Assembly (NCBI GenBank): GCA_036401755.1
Contig: DASWUD010000173.1
Location: 1-34,118, forward strand
DNA length: 34,118 nucleotides
Reading direction: 5' to 3'
Source of the DNA: DASWUD01 sp036401755
Lineage (GTDB): Bacteria; Pseudomonadota; Gammaproteobacteria; Thiohalomonadales; Thiohalomonadaceae
The notes under the pieces are model-generated. The model had not been told where the DNA came from and searched no databases. It saw only the letters and a program-made list of their open reading frames with translations. Shown here piece after piece: positions 25,067 to 32,711 of this stretch. The position numbers were made by a program, and so were the translations under genes. Numbering within the stretch: the first letter of the stretch is position 1; each line of letters opens with the position of its first letter.

Positions 25067-26857
25067 ATGGGGCACGGAGCGGCAGCGGTACGGCTGATCG
25101 TGACGATCTCTCTGACCGGGGTCACAGCCACCCAGGCGGCGATCATTGTGCCGCGCGGTACTTCGGGCGATCTGGAGTACAGCTACCGCAACACACGCTA
25201 TGAGAATAGCTATGCCACCATTAGCAACATGATTACCGAACGCATCACCAGTAACGCCTACCTGTGGCAGCCGTGGTTTGCCACTATGGGTTTTTCGCTC
25301 GCCCTGAGCCAGGACCGCAGCAGCACCAGCAACAATGTCGATACCAGCAACCATTTCACCACCGGTGAGGCCAACCTGAACGTACTGCCCAGCAGCAGTT
25401 TCCCCTTCACGGCGCGCTATGTGGTGAGCGACACCCGCCTCGACAACAACAGCACCAACGACAACCCCTTGCTGGCGCTGTCGACGGCGCGTCAGTTCAC
25501 GCGCAATCAACTGCAGCTGGCCCAGGGAATGAACGGCCAGCTTTACCGGCTCACCCTGCGTTACAACCAGGATGAGGCGAAAAGTGATCTCGGCGAGGAG
25601 TACACGCAGGAGGGGTATGGGTTCGACTACTCATTGCGCGGCAACAAACAGAATCTCAACGCCAACGCACTGTTCCAGAGTCAGTCAAATAACCAGAGCA
25701 GCAACGAAAGCGACAATACCGTGGTCGCGATAAACCACGACTACTACCCGACCAGTTACACCACCGTCGATTCGTTGGCGAGCCATGTGAAGAGCAACAA
25801 CTATTACACCACCTCACTGAGTGGCCTCACCCAGCAGGTGACAAGCACCATCGACCAGGCCTCCACCAATCTCGCCTGGCGCAGCAGCACCCAACCACTG
25901 CGCCTCTATGGTGGCTTGCGTGTGCATCAGATGGATTACCTGCTCGACAATGGCACCAGCAGCAACACCCTCAACAACGAAGGTTTCAACTCCTCCCTCG
26001 GTGCCAGCTACCAGTTCACCGAGCGGTTGCTGGGCTCGGTGAATGGCCAATATGGAGCCCTGCGCAGTGACAGCAGCGATCTTCGTACTCACAATGAAAA
26101 CGCCACCCTGAGCTACAGCAGTGAAAGGCGCGCCCTTCGTGCATTCGACTATGGCTGGAACAGCGCTCTCTCTGGCACCAACCAGCAAAGTGGCGAGAGC
26201 CGCGCCCAGACCGGGGTGCTCTCCCTTGGCCACAGCGCGAGCCGCAGTTGGAGCCTGGAGCAGCGCAGCAGCGTGCGCCTCTCGCTCAGCCAGACTCTCG
26301 AAGAGGGTTATACCCACAGCTCCGGCCCTGTGGCGATCGGATATACCAGTGGCGTAAGCGGCGAAACGCGCCGCCTCAACCACAGCCTCAACGTCGGCTG
26401 GATGGGCATCGATATGAGCGGCAGCTCGATGGTACAACTGACCGTCTCCGACGCACGCGGCATCCTCGGTGACGAAAGCAACTCGCAGATGGTCAACGCC
26501 CAACTGTCGCGCAGCCAGATCCTCGACAACCGCAGCAGTCTGAACGGCAATCTGACCTGGCAGAGTTGGCACCACACCGTGCCGGGCGTCCCCGACTACG
26601 GTGTCGGGCAGACCACCAGTGCCAGCGCCGGTTATCGCTACGCGCGCCCTTTTACCCTGCAACGGGTCGCCTTTGTCTCAGACTTGCGCCTTAGCGATAT
26701 CCAGCCCGCCATCGGTCCGAGCACCCAGGAGACCTACTGGGACAACCGCTTCACCCACGAGATCGGCCTGATGCGCTCCAGCCTGGGGCTCACCTTTCGC
26801 GACCACCTGGATGTCCAGAGCACCATGCTGATGCTGTCGGTGAAGCGAATGTTTTGA
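25067..26857 (+). CDS. Outer-membrane beta-barrel protein of a putative electron conduit
   Basis: The 596-residue precursor has a short signal peptide (about 1-24, ending TQA-A). The rest is a series of amphipathic, alternating strands rich in Asn, Ser, Thr, Tyr and Gln, with turns such as NNNS and SDSSDL, and ends in LMLSVKRMF, the terminal Phe being typical of BamA-assembled barrels. No cysteine is present, so it lacks both heme sites and the CXXC seen near the N terminus of MtrB. I do not recognise a named family with certainty; the position between an isomerase and triheme cytochromes suggests the pore of a porin-cytochrome complex analogous to MtrB, PioB or Omb proteins. Around 22-28 strands would fit the length, but this is an estimate. 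Confidence 0.8.
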   Translation: MGHGAAAVRLIVTISLTGVTATQAAIIVPRGTSGDLEYSYRNTRYENSYATISNMITERITSNAYLWQPWFATMGFSLALSQDRSSTSNNVDTSNHFTTGEANLNVLPSSSFPFTARYVVSDTRLDNNSTNDNPLLALSTARQFTRNQLQLAQGMNGQLYRLTLRYNQDEAKSDLGEEYTQEGYGFDYSLRGNKQNLNANALFQSQSNNQSSNESDNTVVAINHDYYPTSYTTVDSLASHVKSNNYYTTSLSGLTQQVTSTIDQASTNLAWRSSTQPLRLYGGLRVHQMDYLLDNGTSSNTLNNEGFNSSLGASYQFTERLLGSVNGQYGALRSDSSDLRTHNENATLSYSSERRALRAFDYGWNSALSGTNQQSGESRAQTGVLSLGHSASRSWSLEQRSSVRLSLSQTLEEGYTHSSGPVAIGYTSGVSGETRRLNHSLNVGWMGIDMSGSSMVQLTVSDARGILGDESNSQMVNAQLSRSQILDNRSSLNGNLTWQSWHHTVPGVPDYGVGQTTSASAGYRYARPFTLQRVAFVSDLRLSDIQPAIGPSTQETYWDNRFTHEIGLMRSSLGLTFRDHLDVQSTMLMLSVKRMF

Positions 26858-26957
26858 GGCGGTGATAAAACCGTTTCGAGGTGCCCTTTATCTTAGGGAT
26901 GAGTAAGAGGTATCGTGTATGAAAAAACAACACCATAACAATAGAGGGGAGACATTC

Positions 26958-27416
26958 ATGAAACAAAACAAGCTGCGCACTCTGCTGGCGGCGCTGATGA
27001 TGCTGTTGGCATTGCCGCTGCTCACGTCCCACGAGGCCCGTGCCGAATATGGCGATGTGGTACTCAATAATTATGCCGAAGCAGCGGGAATGCGCCCGGC
27101 GGTCTTCCCTCACTGGTTTCATCGCGTTCGTTTCCGCTGCAAGGTGTGTCACGCCGACCTCGGCTTCAAGATGCAGGCCGGGGCCAACGAGATCAATATG
27201 GCGAAGATCATCGAGGGACAATATTGCGGCGCCTGCCACAACGGTGAGGTAGCCTGGTCGATCGAAAACTGCGATCTCTGCCACTCCGGCAAGCCCGGCA
27301 CACCTACCCAGGTCCACGGCAATACGGTGCAGAATCTGCTGGGTGGCGCGAAGCCCGCGGCCACTCCCGCGCCGGCTGCGGCACAGGCCGCCACCACGGA
27401 CAAGGCCAAGAAGTAG
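26958..27416 (+). CDS. Periplasmic triheme c7-like cytochrome
   Basis: The 152-residue precursor has a signal peptide (1-30, ending ARA) and three heme sites, CKVCH, CGACH and CDLCH. The spacing and the block MQAGANEINMAKIIEGQYCGACHNGEVAW are typical of the c(7)-type triheme domain. FPHWFHRVRF, ahead of the first site, supplies two His residues placed as distal ligands, so bis-His low-potential hemes are expected. The tail after the third heme is Ala/Pro/Lys-rich and probably disordered. ATG 26958 follows GGGGAG (26946-26951); an upstream in-frame ATG at 26919 would put polar residues before the signal peptide. The gene lies 100 bp after the barrel gene and 9 bp before the next cytochrome gene. 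Likely role: periplasmic electron shuttle. Confidence 0.9.
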   Translation: MKQNKLRTLLAALMMLLALPLLTSHEARAEYGDVVLNNYAEAAGMRPAVFPHWFHRVRFRCKVCHADLGFKMQAGANEINMAKIIEGQYCGACHNGEVAWSIENCDLCHSGKPGTPTQVHGNTVQNLLGGAKPAATPAPAAAQAATTDKAKK

Positions 27417-27425
27417 GAGGGCATC

Positions 27426-28031
27426 ATGAAAAAGCGTATCGCCATTGCCGTATTCCTGCTGCTGACCACCATCAACGCCACCCAGGCCGCCGAGATAGCG
27501 CAACCGGCCGCACCCACGGCCAACAGTTTCAACCGGTTGATGAAGCCCAAACTGCAGAAGAATCCATCAGCCGCCGAAGATGGCATCCACGACCCGGCCA
27601 ATCCGGGCACTTCGCTGTTGCAGTCGCCTGCCGAAGGCTTGGCTGGTCTGGTGGAGAGCAAGCAGGGCAACTACGTGGATTGGGTCAAGTCTCTGGAGGC
27701 GGGCAAGGTGGCGCCGCGCGCCGACCGCCTCGATCCCAACGCACAGCCGATCGTCTTCGACATGAACATAGTGCGTGAGGTGAAGGGCTCGATGCCCAAC
27801 GTGGTCTATCCCCATAAGCAGCATACCGAGTGGCTCGACTGCTCCAACTGCCACCCCGATATTTTTATTCCGCAAAAGGGGGCCAACCAGATCAACATGG
27901 CCTCGATCCTGCTCGGTCAGAAGTGCGGCGTCTGTCATGGCAAGGTGGCCTTCCCGGTCACCGCCACCACTTGCCGTCTCTGCCACTCACAGCCGAAGGG
28001 CGGCTCAACCACTGCGAGTACGACACCATGA
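27426..28031 (+). CDS. Triheme c7-like cytochrome with N-terminal DGIHDP extension
   Basis: The 201-residue precursor has a signal peptide (about 1-22, ending TQA-A), a roughly 100-residue heme-free extension and a C-terminal triheme domain with CSNCH, CGVCH and CRLCH. The extension has the ordered motifs EDGIHDPANPG, LLQSPAEGLAGL, DWVKSLEAGKVAPRA, all repeated in the paralogue at 30113-30622. YPHKQHTEWLDCSNCH places two His ligands before the first heme. GGAGGG sits just before ATG 27426. The last codons overlap the next start as ATGA (28028-28031). I infer a periplasmic carrier docked through its extension to a cluster partner, perhaps a helical-repeat protein; this is untested. Confidence 0.9.
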   Translation: MKKRIAIAVFLLLTTINATQAAEIAQPAAPTANSFNRLMKPKLQKNPSAAEDGIHDPANPGTSLLQSPAEGLAGLVESKQGNYVDWVKSLEAGKVAPRADRLDPNAQPIVFDMNIVREVKGSMPNVVYPHKQHTEWLDCSNCHPDIFIPQKGANQINMASILLGQKCGVCHGKVAFPVTATTCRLCHSQPKGGSTTASTTP

Positions 28032-28855
28032 AACGTCTGCCTCTGCTCACCGCGCTGCTGCTCACCAGCCTGGCCTGGGGTGCCGATCCGCAGCAATTAT
28101 TGATTAAGTTCGATTACGCCGAATCGGTGCTGATGAAATCGGAGGGTGCCAAGCGTGTCGACGCCAGCGCCAACGATGCCGCCAGGGCGAAACTCGCCCA
28201 GGCGCGTGAACTCTACCTGCAGGCCCGCAGGGCCCATGGCGAGGGGCGGATCGAGGAGGCCGAAAAGGGGCTCAATGAATCGCTGCGCCTCGCCACCGGC
28301 GCCACCCAGATGGTGCCGAGCCAGAACAATATCGATCAGCAGCTGCGTGAGCGCTATAACGATCTGCTGCGTCAGGTGAAGAGTTACCAGGACTGGCACG
28401 TCGATTACAAGGGGGTCGACCCCCACGAGAAAGAGGATCAGAGCAAGATGGAGGCGGAGCTGGCGCGCGCCCAGCTGCTGGCTGAGCAGGGGCAGTACCA
28501 GCAGGCCAACGAGCTGCTTAATAACATGCTAGGTATCCTCATCACCAAGACCAATGTCGCCATCGGCAGCAAGACGGTCACCTACGACCTCAACTTCACC
28601 TCGAAGGAAGAGGAGTATCGTTATGAGATAGATCGCAACCGCGAGTATGAACGACTGGTCCCTATCGCCCTCACGCAGAAACCGCCCGCAGAGGCGATGA
28701 AGGGGTTGATGGATAAGATGATCGACAAGGCACTATCGCTGCGCAAGGATTCGGAAGCGGCCTTCGCGGCGAACAAGGTAGACGATGCCATTGCGCGCAT
28801 GCACGAGTCGACAGAACAGTTCCAGAATGCATTGAAGATTGTCGGTGTTCGATAA
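28028..28855 (+). CDS. Exported helical-repeat protein of unknown function, short form
   Basis: The 275-residue precursor has a signal peptide (1-18, ending AWG-A). The mature part is almost wholly alpha-helical, Glu/Gln/Ala/Arg-rich and has no cysteine. It appears to be built of three units of roughly 85-90 residues: about 25-100, 105-190 and 195-275. The border LNFTSKEEEYRYEIDRN (188-204) matches LNFATPEEEYHYELDRN in the next gene product at 12 of 17 positions. The A-rich pairs (LAQARELYLQARRAHGEGRIEEAEKGL) recall TPR helices without the TPR consensus. ATG 28028 overlaps the preceding stop as ATGA; an upstream extension of the frame lies inside the cytochrome gene. Probable role: periplasmic scaffold for the triheme proteins. 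I do not recognise a named family. Confidence 0.8.
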   Translation: MKRLPLLTALLLTSLAWGADPQQLLIKFDYAESVLMKSEGAKRVDASANDAARAKLAQARELYLQARRAHGEGRIEEAEKGLNESLRLATGATQMVPSQNNIDQQLRERYNDLLRQVKSYQDWHVDYKGVDPHEKEDQSKMEAELARAQLLAEQGQYQQANELLNNMLGILITKTNVAIGSKTVTYDLNFTSKEEEYRYEIDRNREYERLVPIALTQKPPAEAMKGLMDKMIDKALSLRKDSEAAFAANKVDDAIARMHESTEQFQNALKIVGVR

Positions 28856-28925
28856 TGGGGGCGAACCGTGGAGGAGGGGGTTGCTCCGCGGCTCGATAAG
28901 CAGGCATAAAAAAGAGAATAAATTA

Positions 28926-30107
28926 ATGAACAATAGCAATGTCTCGCTACAAACGGTGATGAGAGCAGCGGCACTCGGGGGGCTGCTGCTCGCTTCGACA
29001 CTCGGTGCGACGGTGGCACCCCCCGCGCGCCCGCTCACGGCAGAGCAGATCACCACTTCGCTAAGTTTTGTCGACAAGCTGATCAATAACTCATCGGTCG
29101 CCAGGCAGATCGAAGAGAGCAGTTTTCCGCCCGCAGTGGCCTATTTGACCGCGGCACGCACCTCCTTCAAGCAGGCGCAGGCTGATCTTGCCGACAAGAA
29201 ACTGTCCGAAGCGGCGAGCCATCGCGACGAGGCGATCCACCTGATGATGGAGGCGGGCCATTTGTCGCGGCTTGCACTCCAGCCGGACCAAAAGCCGGAG
29301 GCCGATTACGAACAGCGTCTCGGCAGCATTCAAGCGCTGCTCGATGCCCACGAACGCGCCGCCAAAGAGAAGGGCATGGAGAAGAGCACGGCCAACCTGC
29401 GTACCCAGGTCGCCCCCATCCTGCGGGCTGCGGACCAGGAGGCCAAGGCGGGCAAATTTGAAAAGGCGCTCAATGAAGCCAATCTCGCCTACGCGGCGGT
29501 GAAGCAGGCGCTCAATGAATTACGCGGAGGGGAAACGCTGGGACAGATATCGACGGTCACGGTCGACTCCTCCACGCGCCAAAACGAAGAGTATGACTCG
29601 CGCCTGCGCAGCATCAACGCCCTGCTCGATGCCTATCAGCGCATCGCTACCGAGAAGTCGCAGCTGGCCCAGTCGAAGTCTCTCAACGACCAGGTAAATA
29701 CCCTGCTGGGCAAGGCGAGCCGCTCAGCGGCATCACGCAAATATGAGGAGGCCAACAACGCATTAAGGGTGGCTTACGAACAGGTGCGTGATGCGCTGGA
29801 AAAGTTGCGGGGCGGCGAAACGCTGGTGCGCTCGCTCAACTTCGCCACCCCCGAGGAGGAGTACCACTATGAGCTGGATCGCAATAATACCTACCGCATG
29901 CTGATCACCATGCTCATTGAGGAGAAGAAGACCATGAGTATCGATGCGCGGGTGCAGCAGTTCCTTGACGAGGCAGCGGCCTACCGCAAGCAGGGTGAGG
30001 GCGAGGCGGCCAGTGGCAACTTTGCCCAGGCGATCAAGATCATGGAGCAATCGACCTCCAGTCTGATTGCGGCGATGCGCAACGCCGGCATTTTCATTCC
30101 GGGCTAA
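28926..30107 (+). CDS. Exported helical-repeat protein of unknown function, long form
   Basis: The 393-residue precursor has a signal peptide (about 1-31) and four related helical units: about 38-120, 127-215, 222-305 and 312-393. Units two and three are clearest: (D/E)Y..RL.SI.ALLDA..R......, then helices ending in EANLAY...LNELRGGETL (199-205) and ALRVAYEQV...LEKLRGGETL (294-300), with LRGGETL identical. The last unit starts with the EEEYHYELDRN motif shared with the neighbour. No cysteines and no membrane helix follow the signal. ATG 28926 is chosen at the signal peptide; a longer in-frame start at 28839 would overlap the previous gene. Together with the preceding gene it forms a pair of unequal paralogues between two triheme cytochrome genes. 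Function unknown. Confidence 0.8.
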   Translation: MNNSNVSLQTVMRAAALGGLLLASTLGATVAPPARPLTAEQITTSLSFVDKLINNSSVARQIEESSFPPAVAYLTAARTSFKQAQADLADKKLSEAASHRDEAIHLMMEAGHLSRLALQPDQKPEADYEQRLGSIQALLDAHERAAKEKGMEKSTANLRTQVAPILRAADQEAKAGKFEKALNEANLAYAAVKQALNELRGGETLGQISTVTVDSSTRQNEEYDSRLRSINALLDAYQRIATEKSQLAQSKSLNDQVNTLLGKASRSAASRKYEEANNALRVAYEQVRDALEKLRGGETLVRSLNFATPEEEYHYELDRNNTYRMLITMLIEEKKTMSIDARVQQFLDEAAAYRKQGEGEAASGNFAQAIKIMEQSTSSLIAAMRNAGIFIPG

Positions 30108-30112
30108 CTGAA

Positions 30113-30622
30113 ATGAGATGGCTGATCGTGGTGGCAGGATTGTCGGCTGGCATGGCGCTGGCGGGGACGCCTTACTTTGTCCCGCTGGCAGCCGATGGTA
30201 TTCACGATCCCGAGGGACCGGCCATTGACTATCTGCAACAGCCGGTGGAGGCGCTCGGGCCACTGCCGCTCGATAGCGAGGGACACACCGACTGGATGGC
30301 GGCGCTGCGTGGCGGTTCGATCGCTCCGCGCGCCGGCGTCACCGGTAAGGAGAAGATGAAGGGGATCGACCTCGACATCGTGATGACCAACACCTCGTCG
30401 CTGTCGGCAGTGAAGTTTCCACATCGCGCCCATACCGAGTGGCTCACCTGCAGCAACTGCCATTCACAGATCTTCCTGCCGCAGAAGGGGGGCAACTTCA
30501 TCACCATGGCCGCCATCCTGCAAGGCGAATATTGCGGCGTCTGCCACGGTAAGGTCGCCTTTCCACCAACCACCTGCAGCCGTTGCCACAACACCCCGAC
30601 TACCCGTGCGGGTCTGAGATGA
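30113..30622 (+). CDS. Triheme c7-like cytochrome with DGIHDP extension, second copy
   Basis: The 169-residue precursor is a paralogue of the product of 27426-28031. It has a signal peptide (about 1-17, ending ALA-G), then ADGIHDPEGP, YLQQPVEALGPL, DWMAALRGGSIAPRA and the triheme domain with CSNCH, CGVCH and CSRCH. FPHRAHTEWLTCSNCH carries the paired His ligands. It is shorter than its paralogue because the linker between signal and DGIHDP is nearly absent. It starts 5 bp after the long helical-repeat gene, and its stop overlaps the start of the NHL gene as ATGA. The ribosome site is weak, so coupling to upstream translation is likely. Expected role: periplasmic electron carrier. Confidence 0.9.
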   Translation: MRWLIVVAGLSAGMALAGTPYFVPLAADGIHDPEGPAIDYLQQPVEALGPLPLDSEGHTDWMAALRGGSIAPRAGVTGKEKMKGIDLDIVMTNTSSLSAVKFPHRAHTEWLTCSNCHSQIFLPQKGGNFITMAAILQGEYCGVCHGKVAFPPTTCSRCHNTPTTRAGLR

Positions 30623-31623
30623 TGCGACTGTTGGCGGGGGCGACGCTGCTATTGTTTGCTGCCGCATCGTCGGCACAAGGGGGCGATTTTGTCCGACCAC
30701 TGAGTGCCATTGAGCGCGCGCCCATCACGCAGGACATGCTGGGACGGCTGTTCGGCACCCCCGGCTTTGCACGGCTGGAGCGGCCGGTGACGGTAGCCGC
30801 CCAAGGCAACCTCGTCTATCTGTTCGATGCCGGCCCCAACCTGTTCTACCGCTACGACAACAATCAGAAAACGCTGCAAGAGCTGTCGAACATCACCGGC
30901 GCCCTGAAGGGGGCTGCCGCAGGCATCACCGTGGCCCCCGATCGCTCCTTCTATGTGGCCGATCCTGCCGGGCATCAGGTGATCCACAGCTCTTTCGACG
31001 GCCAGGTGCTGCGCCTGCTTCGCGATGAGGCCAACCTCGCCAATCCGGTCGCCACCGCGCTCGATACCCTCGGCAACAATCTGCTGGTCGCCGACAGCCT
31101 GTTTGATCACATCGTTGGTTTCAACCAGCAGGGTTGGCTGCTGTTTGGCTTCGGCCAGCGCGGCATGGGACCGCAGCAGTTTCAGTTGATCGTTGACATG
31201 GCGCGCGGACCACAGGGCCTTTACGTGGTGGACCGCCTCAACCCCTTCATCAAGATCTTCACCCCGGAAGGCAAGTTCATCTTCGGCTTCACCCGCCGCG
31301 AGGTCGCCAACCCCAGCGCCATAGCCGTCGACAGGTATGAGCGCGTCTATATCGCCGACAGTTTCGACGACACCATCAAGGTCTATGTGAAGGGGCAATT
31401 GGCCGGCGAGATCGGCGGCACCGGTTCCACCCTCGGCCGCTTTCGATTCATCACCGACCTATGCATCGAGCAGAACACCCTCTATGTTGCCGACAGCATG
31501 AACGGTCGCATCCAGGTCTTCGAGATCGACCCGCCCGCTGTGAAAAAACCGCAGCCGCAAACCAGCATTACCTTGCCGCCACTGGATACCCCGTCGCCCA
31601 CCAATGGAGTTCCCGAATTATGA
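30619..31623 (+). CDS. Exported NHL-repeat beta-propeller protein
   Basis: The 334-residue precursor has a signal peptide (about 1-20, ending SSA-Q) and five to six NHL-type blades of about 45 residues, seen as repeats such as GITVAPDRSFYVADPAGHQVIHSS, DTLGNNLLVADSLFDHIVGF, GLYVVDRLNPFIKIFTPEG, AIAVDRYERVYIADSFDDTIKVY and NTLYVADSMNGRIQVFEI. The C-terminal tail is Pro/Thr-rich. NHL propellers are protein-binding platforms, not known redox centres, and there is no CXXCH. ATG 30619 overlaps the previous stop as ATGA; ATG 30622 is directly adjacent. The stop overlaps the lipoprotein gene that follows. It probably organises or docks the cytochromes in the periplasm or on the surface. Confidence 0.87.
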   Translation: MMRLLAGATLLLFAAASSAQGGDFVRPLSAIERAPITQDMLGRLFGTPGFARLERPVTVAAQGNLVYLFDAGPNLFYRYDNNQKTLQELSNITGALKGAAAGITVAPDRSFYVADPAGHQVIHSSFDGQVLRLLRDEANLANPVATALDTLGNNLLVADSLFDHIVGFNQQGWLLFGFGQRGMGPQQFQLIVDMARGPQGLYVVDRLNPFIKIFTPEGKFIFGFTRREVANPSAIAVDRYERVYIADSFDDTIKVYVKGQLAGEIGGTGSTLGRFRFITDLCIEQNTLYVADSMNGRIQVFEIDPPAVKKPQPQTSITLPPLDTPSPTNGVPEL

Positions 31624-32708
31624 GTGGGGCGCCTGGGGAAGGGGCGATGAGGCGTGGAGGATGGCGCACCGGCGTGCTGGCGCTGCCATTGTTGTTGCTC
31701 GCTGCCTGCGCCTCCACCCCCGAGCAGCGCGCGCCGATGCGCTATTTCCACGACAAGGAGATCGTCACCTGGCCGGCGCTGCCGGAGGTGCCGCGCTTTG
31801 CCTATGTGGGGGAGCTGATCGGCGAGGTCAACTTCCTGCCCGAGAACCACGAGCAGGAGCGCAGCTGGCTGGAGATCATCACCGGCCTGTTCTCCACCAA
31901 GGTAAAGCGCAAGGAGCTGCAGCGCCCACAGGGCGGCGTGGTCGATGCGCTCGGCCGCATCTGCGTCACCGACGTGGGCCGCAACGCGGTGATGGTGTTC
32001 GACCCAATCAACAAACAGCTCCATGTCTGGGAGTGGGCCGGACAGAACCAGCGCTTTCTCGCGCCGATAGGTATCACAGCAGGTCCCGATAATTCTCTAC
32101 TGGTGGCCGACGCCGAGCTGAAGGTGGTGGTGCGCCTCGCGACTGATGGAACGCCCCTCGGCCAGTTCGGCCACGGGCTGCTCGTGCGCCCCACCGGCCT
32201 TGCGCGCGATGCGGCGCGCGGGCGGCTCTACGTGGCCGACACCCACGGTCACGACATCAAGGTGTTTGACGACAACGGTGAACTACTCGACACCCTCGGC
32301 CAGCGCGGCGAGAAGGTGGGCGAGTTCAACTTCCCCACCCACCTCGCCTTCGCCAACGACCGTCTCTACGTCACCGACAGCCGCAACGCGCGCATCCAGG
32401 TGCTCGACGCCGACGGCGTGACTCAGACCAGCTTCGGCGAGCGCGGCCTGTTCGTCGGCAACCTGCCGCATCCGAAAGGGGTGAGTGCCGATAGCGATGG
32501 CAATATCTACGTGGTGGAGTCCTACTACGACCATCTGCTGATTTACAATGCGCAGGGGGAGCTGCTGCTACCCATCGGAGGTACTGGCCAGGGGATCGGC
32601 CAGTTCTATCTGCCCGCCGGAGTGTGGAACGACAACAATAACCGTCTCTACGTCGCCGACATGTTCAACGGCCGCGTGGTGGTGATGCAATATCTGGGGG
32701 GAGAGTAG
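31620..32708 (+). CDS. NHL-repeat beta-propeller lipoprotein
   Basis: The 362-residue precursor has a lipoprotein signal ending in LLLLAAC, with Cys30 as the lipidated residue, followed by Ala, Ser, Thr, compatible with outer-membrane sorting. About six NHL blades follow: GGVVDALGRICVTDVGRNAVMVFD, NSLLVADAELKVVVRL, GRLYVADTHGHDIKVFDDNG, DRLYVTDSRNARIQVLDADG, GNIYVVESYYDHLLIYNAQG and NRLYVADMFNGRVVVMQY. Inside the first 90 residues is a non-propeller stretch (WPALPEVPRFAYVGELIGE) common in such proteins. ATG 31620 overlaps the previous stop as ATGA; ATG 31647 (MRRGG) is an alternative with AAGGGG very close. It is paralogous in fold to the preceding product but anchored, so the two may sit on opposite faces of the same complex. 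Confidence 0.88.
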   Translation: MSGAPGEGAMRRGGWRTGVLALPLLLLAACASTPEQRAPMRYFHDKEIVTWPALPEVPRFAYVGELIGEVNFLPENHEQERSWLEIITGLFSTKVKRKELQRPQGGVVDALGRICVTDVGRNAVMVFDPINKQLHVWEWAGQNQRFLAPIGITAGPDNSLLVADAELKVVVRLATDGTPLGQFGHGLLVRPTGLARDAARGRLYVADTHGHDIKVFDDNGELLDTLGQRGEKVGEFNFPTHLAFANDRLYVTDSRNARIQVLDADGVTQTSFGERGLFVGNLPHPKGVSADSDGNIYVVESYYDHLLIYNAQGELLLPIGGTGQGIGQFYLPAGVWNDNNNRLYVADMFNGRVVVMQYLGGE

Positions 32709-32711
32709 TTC

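Noticed and set aside
25814..26662. A 282-codon open frame on the - strand opposite the barrel gene
   Set aside because: The translation is Ala/Val/Gly-rich with no domain, while the + strand frame has a signal peptide, beta-strand alternation and a terminal Phe.
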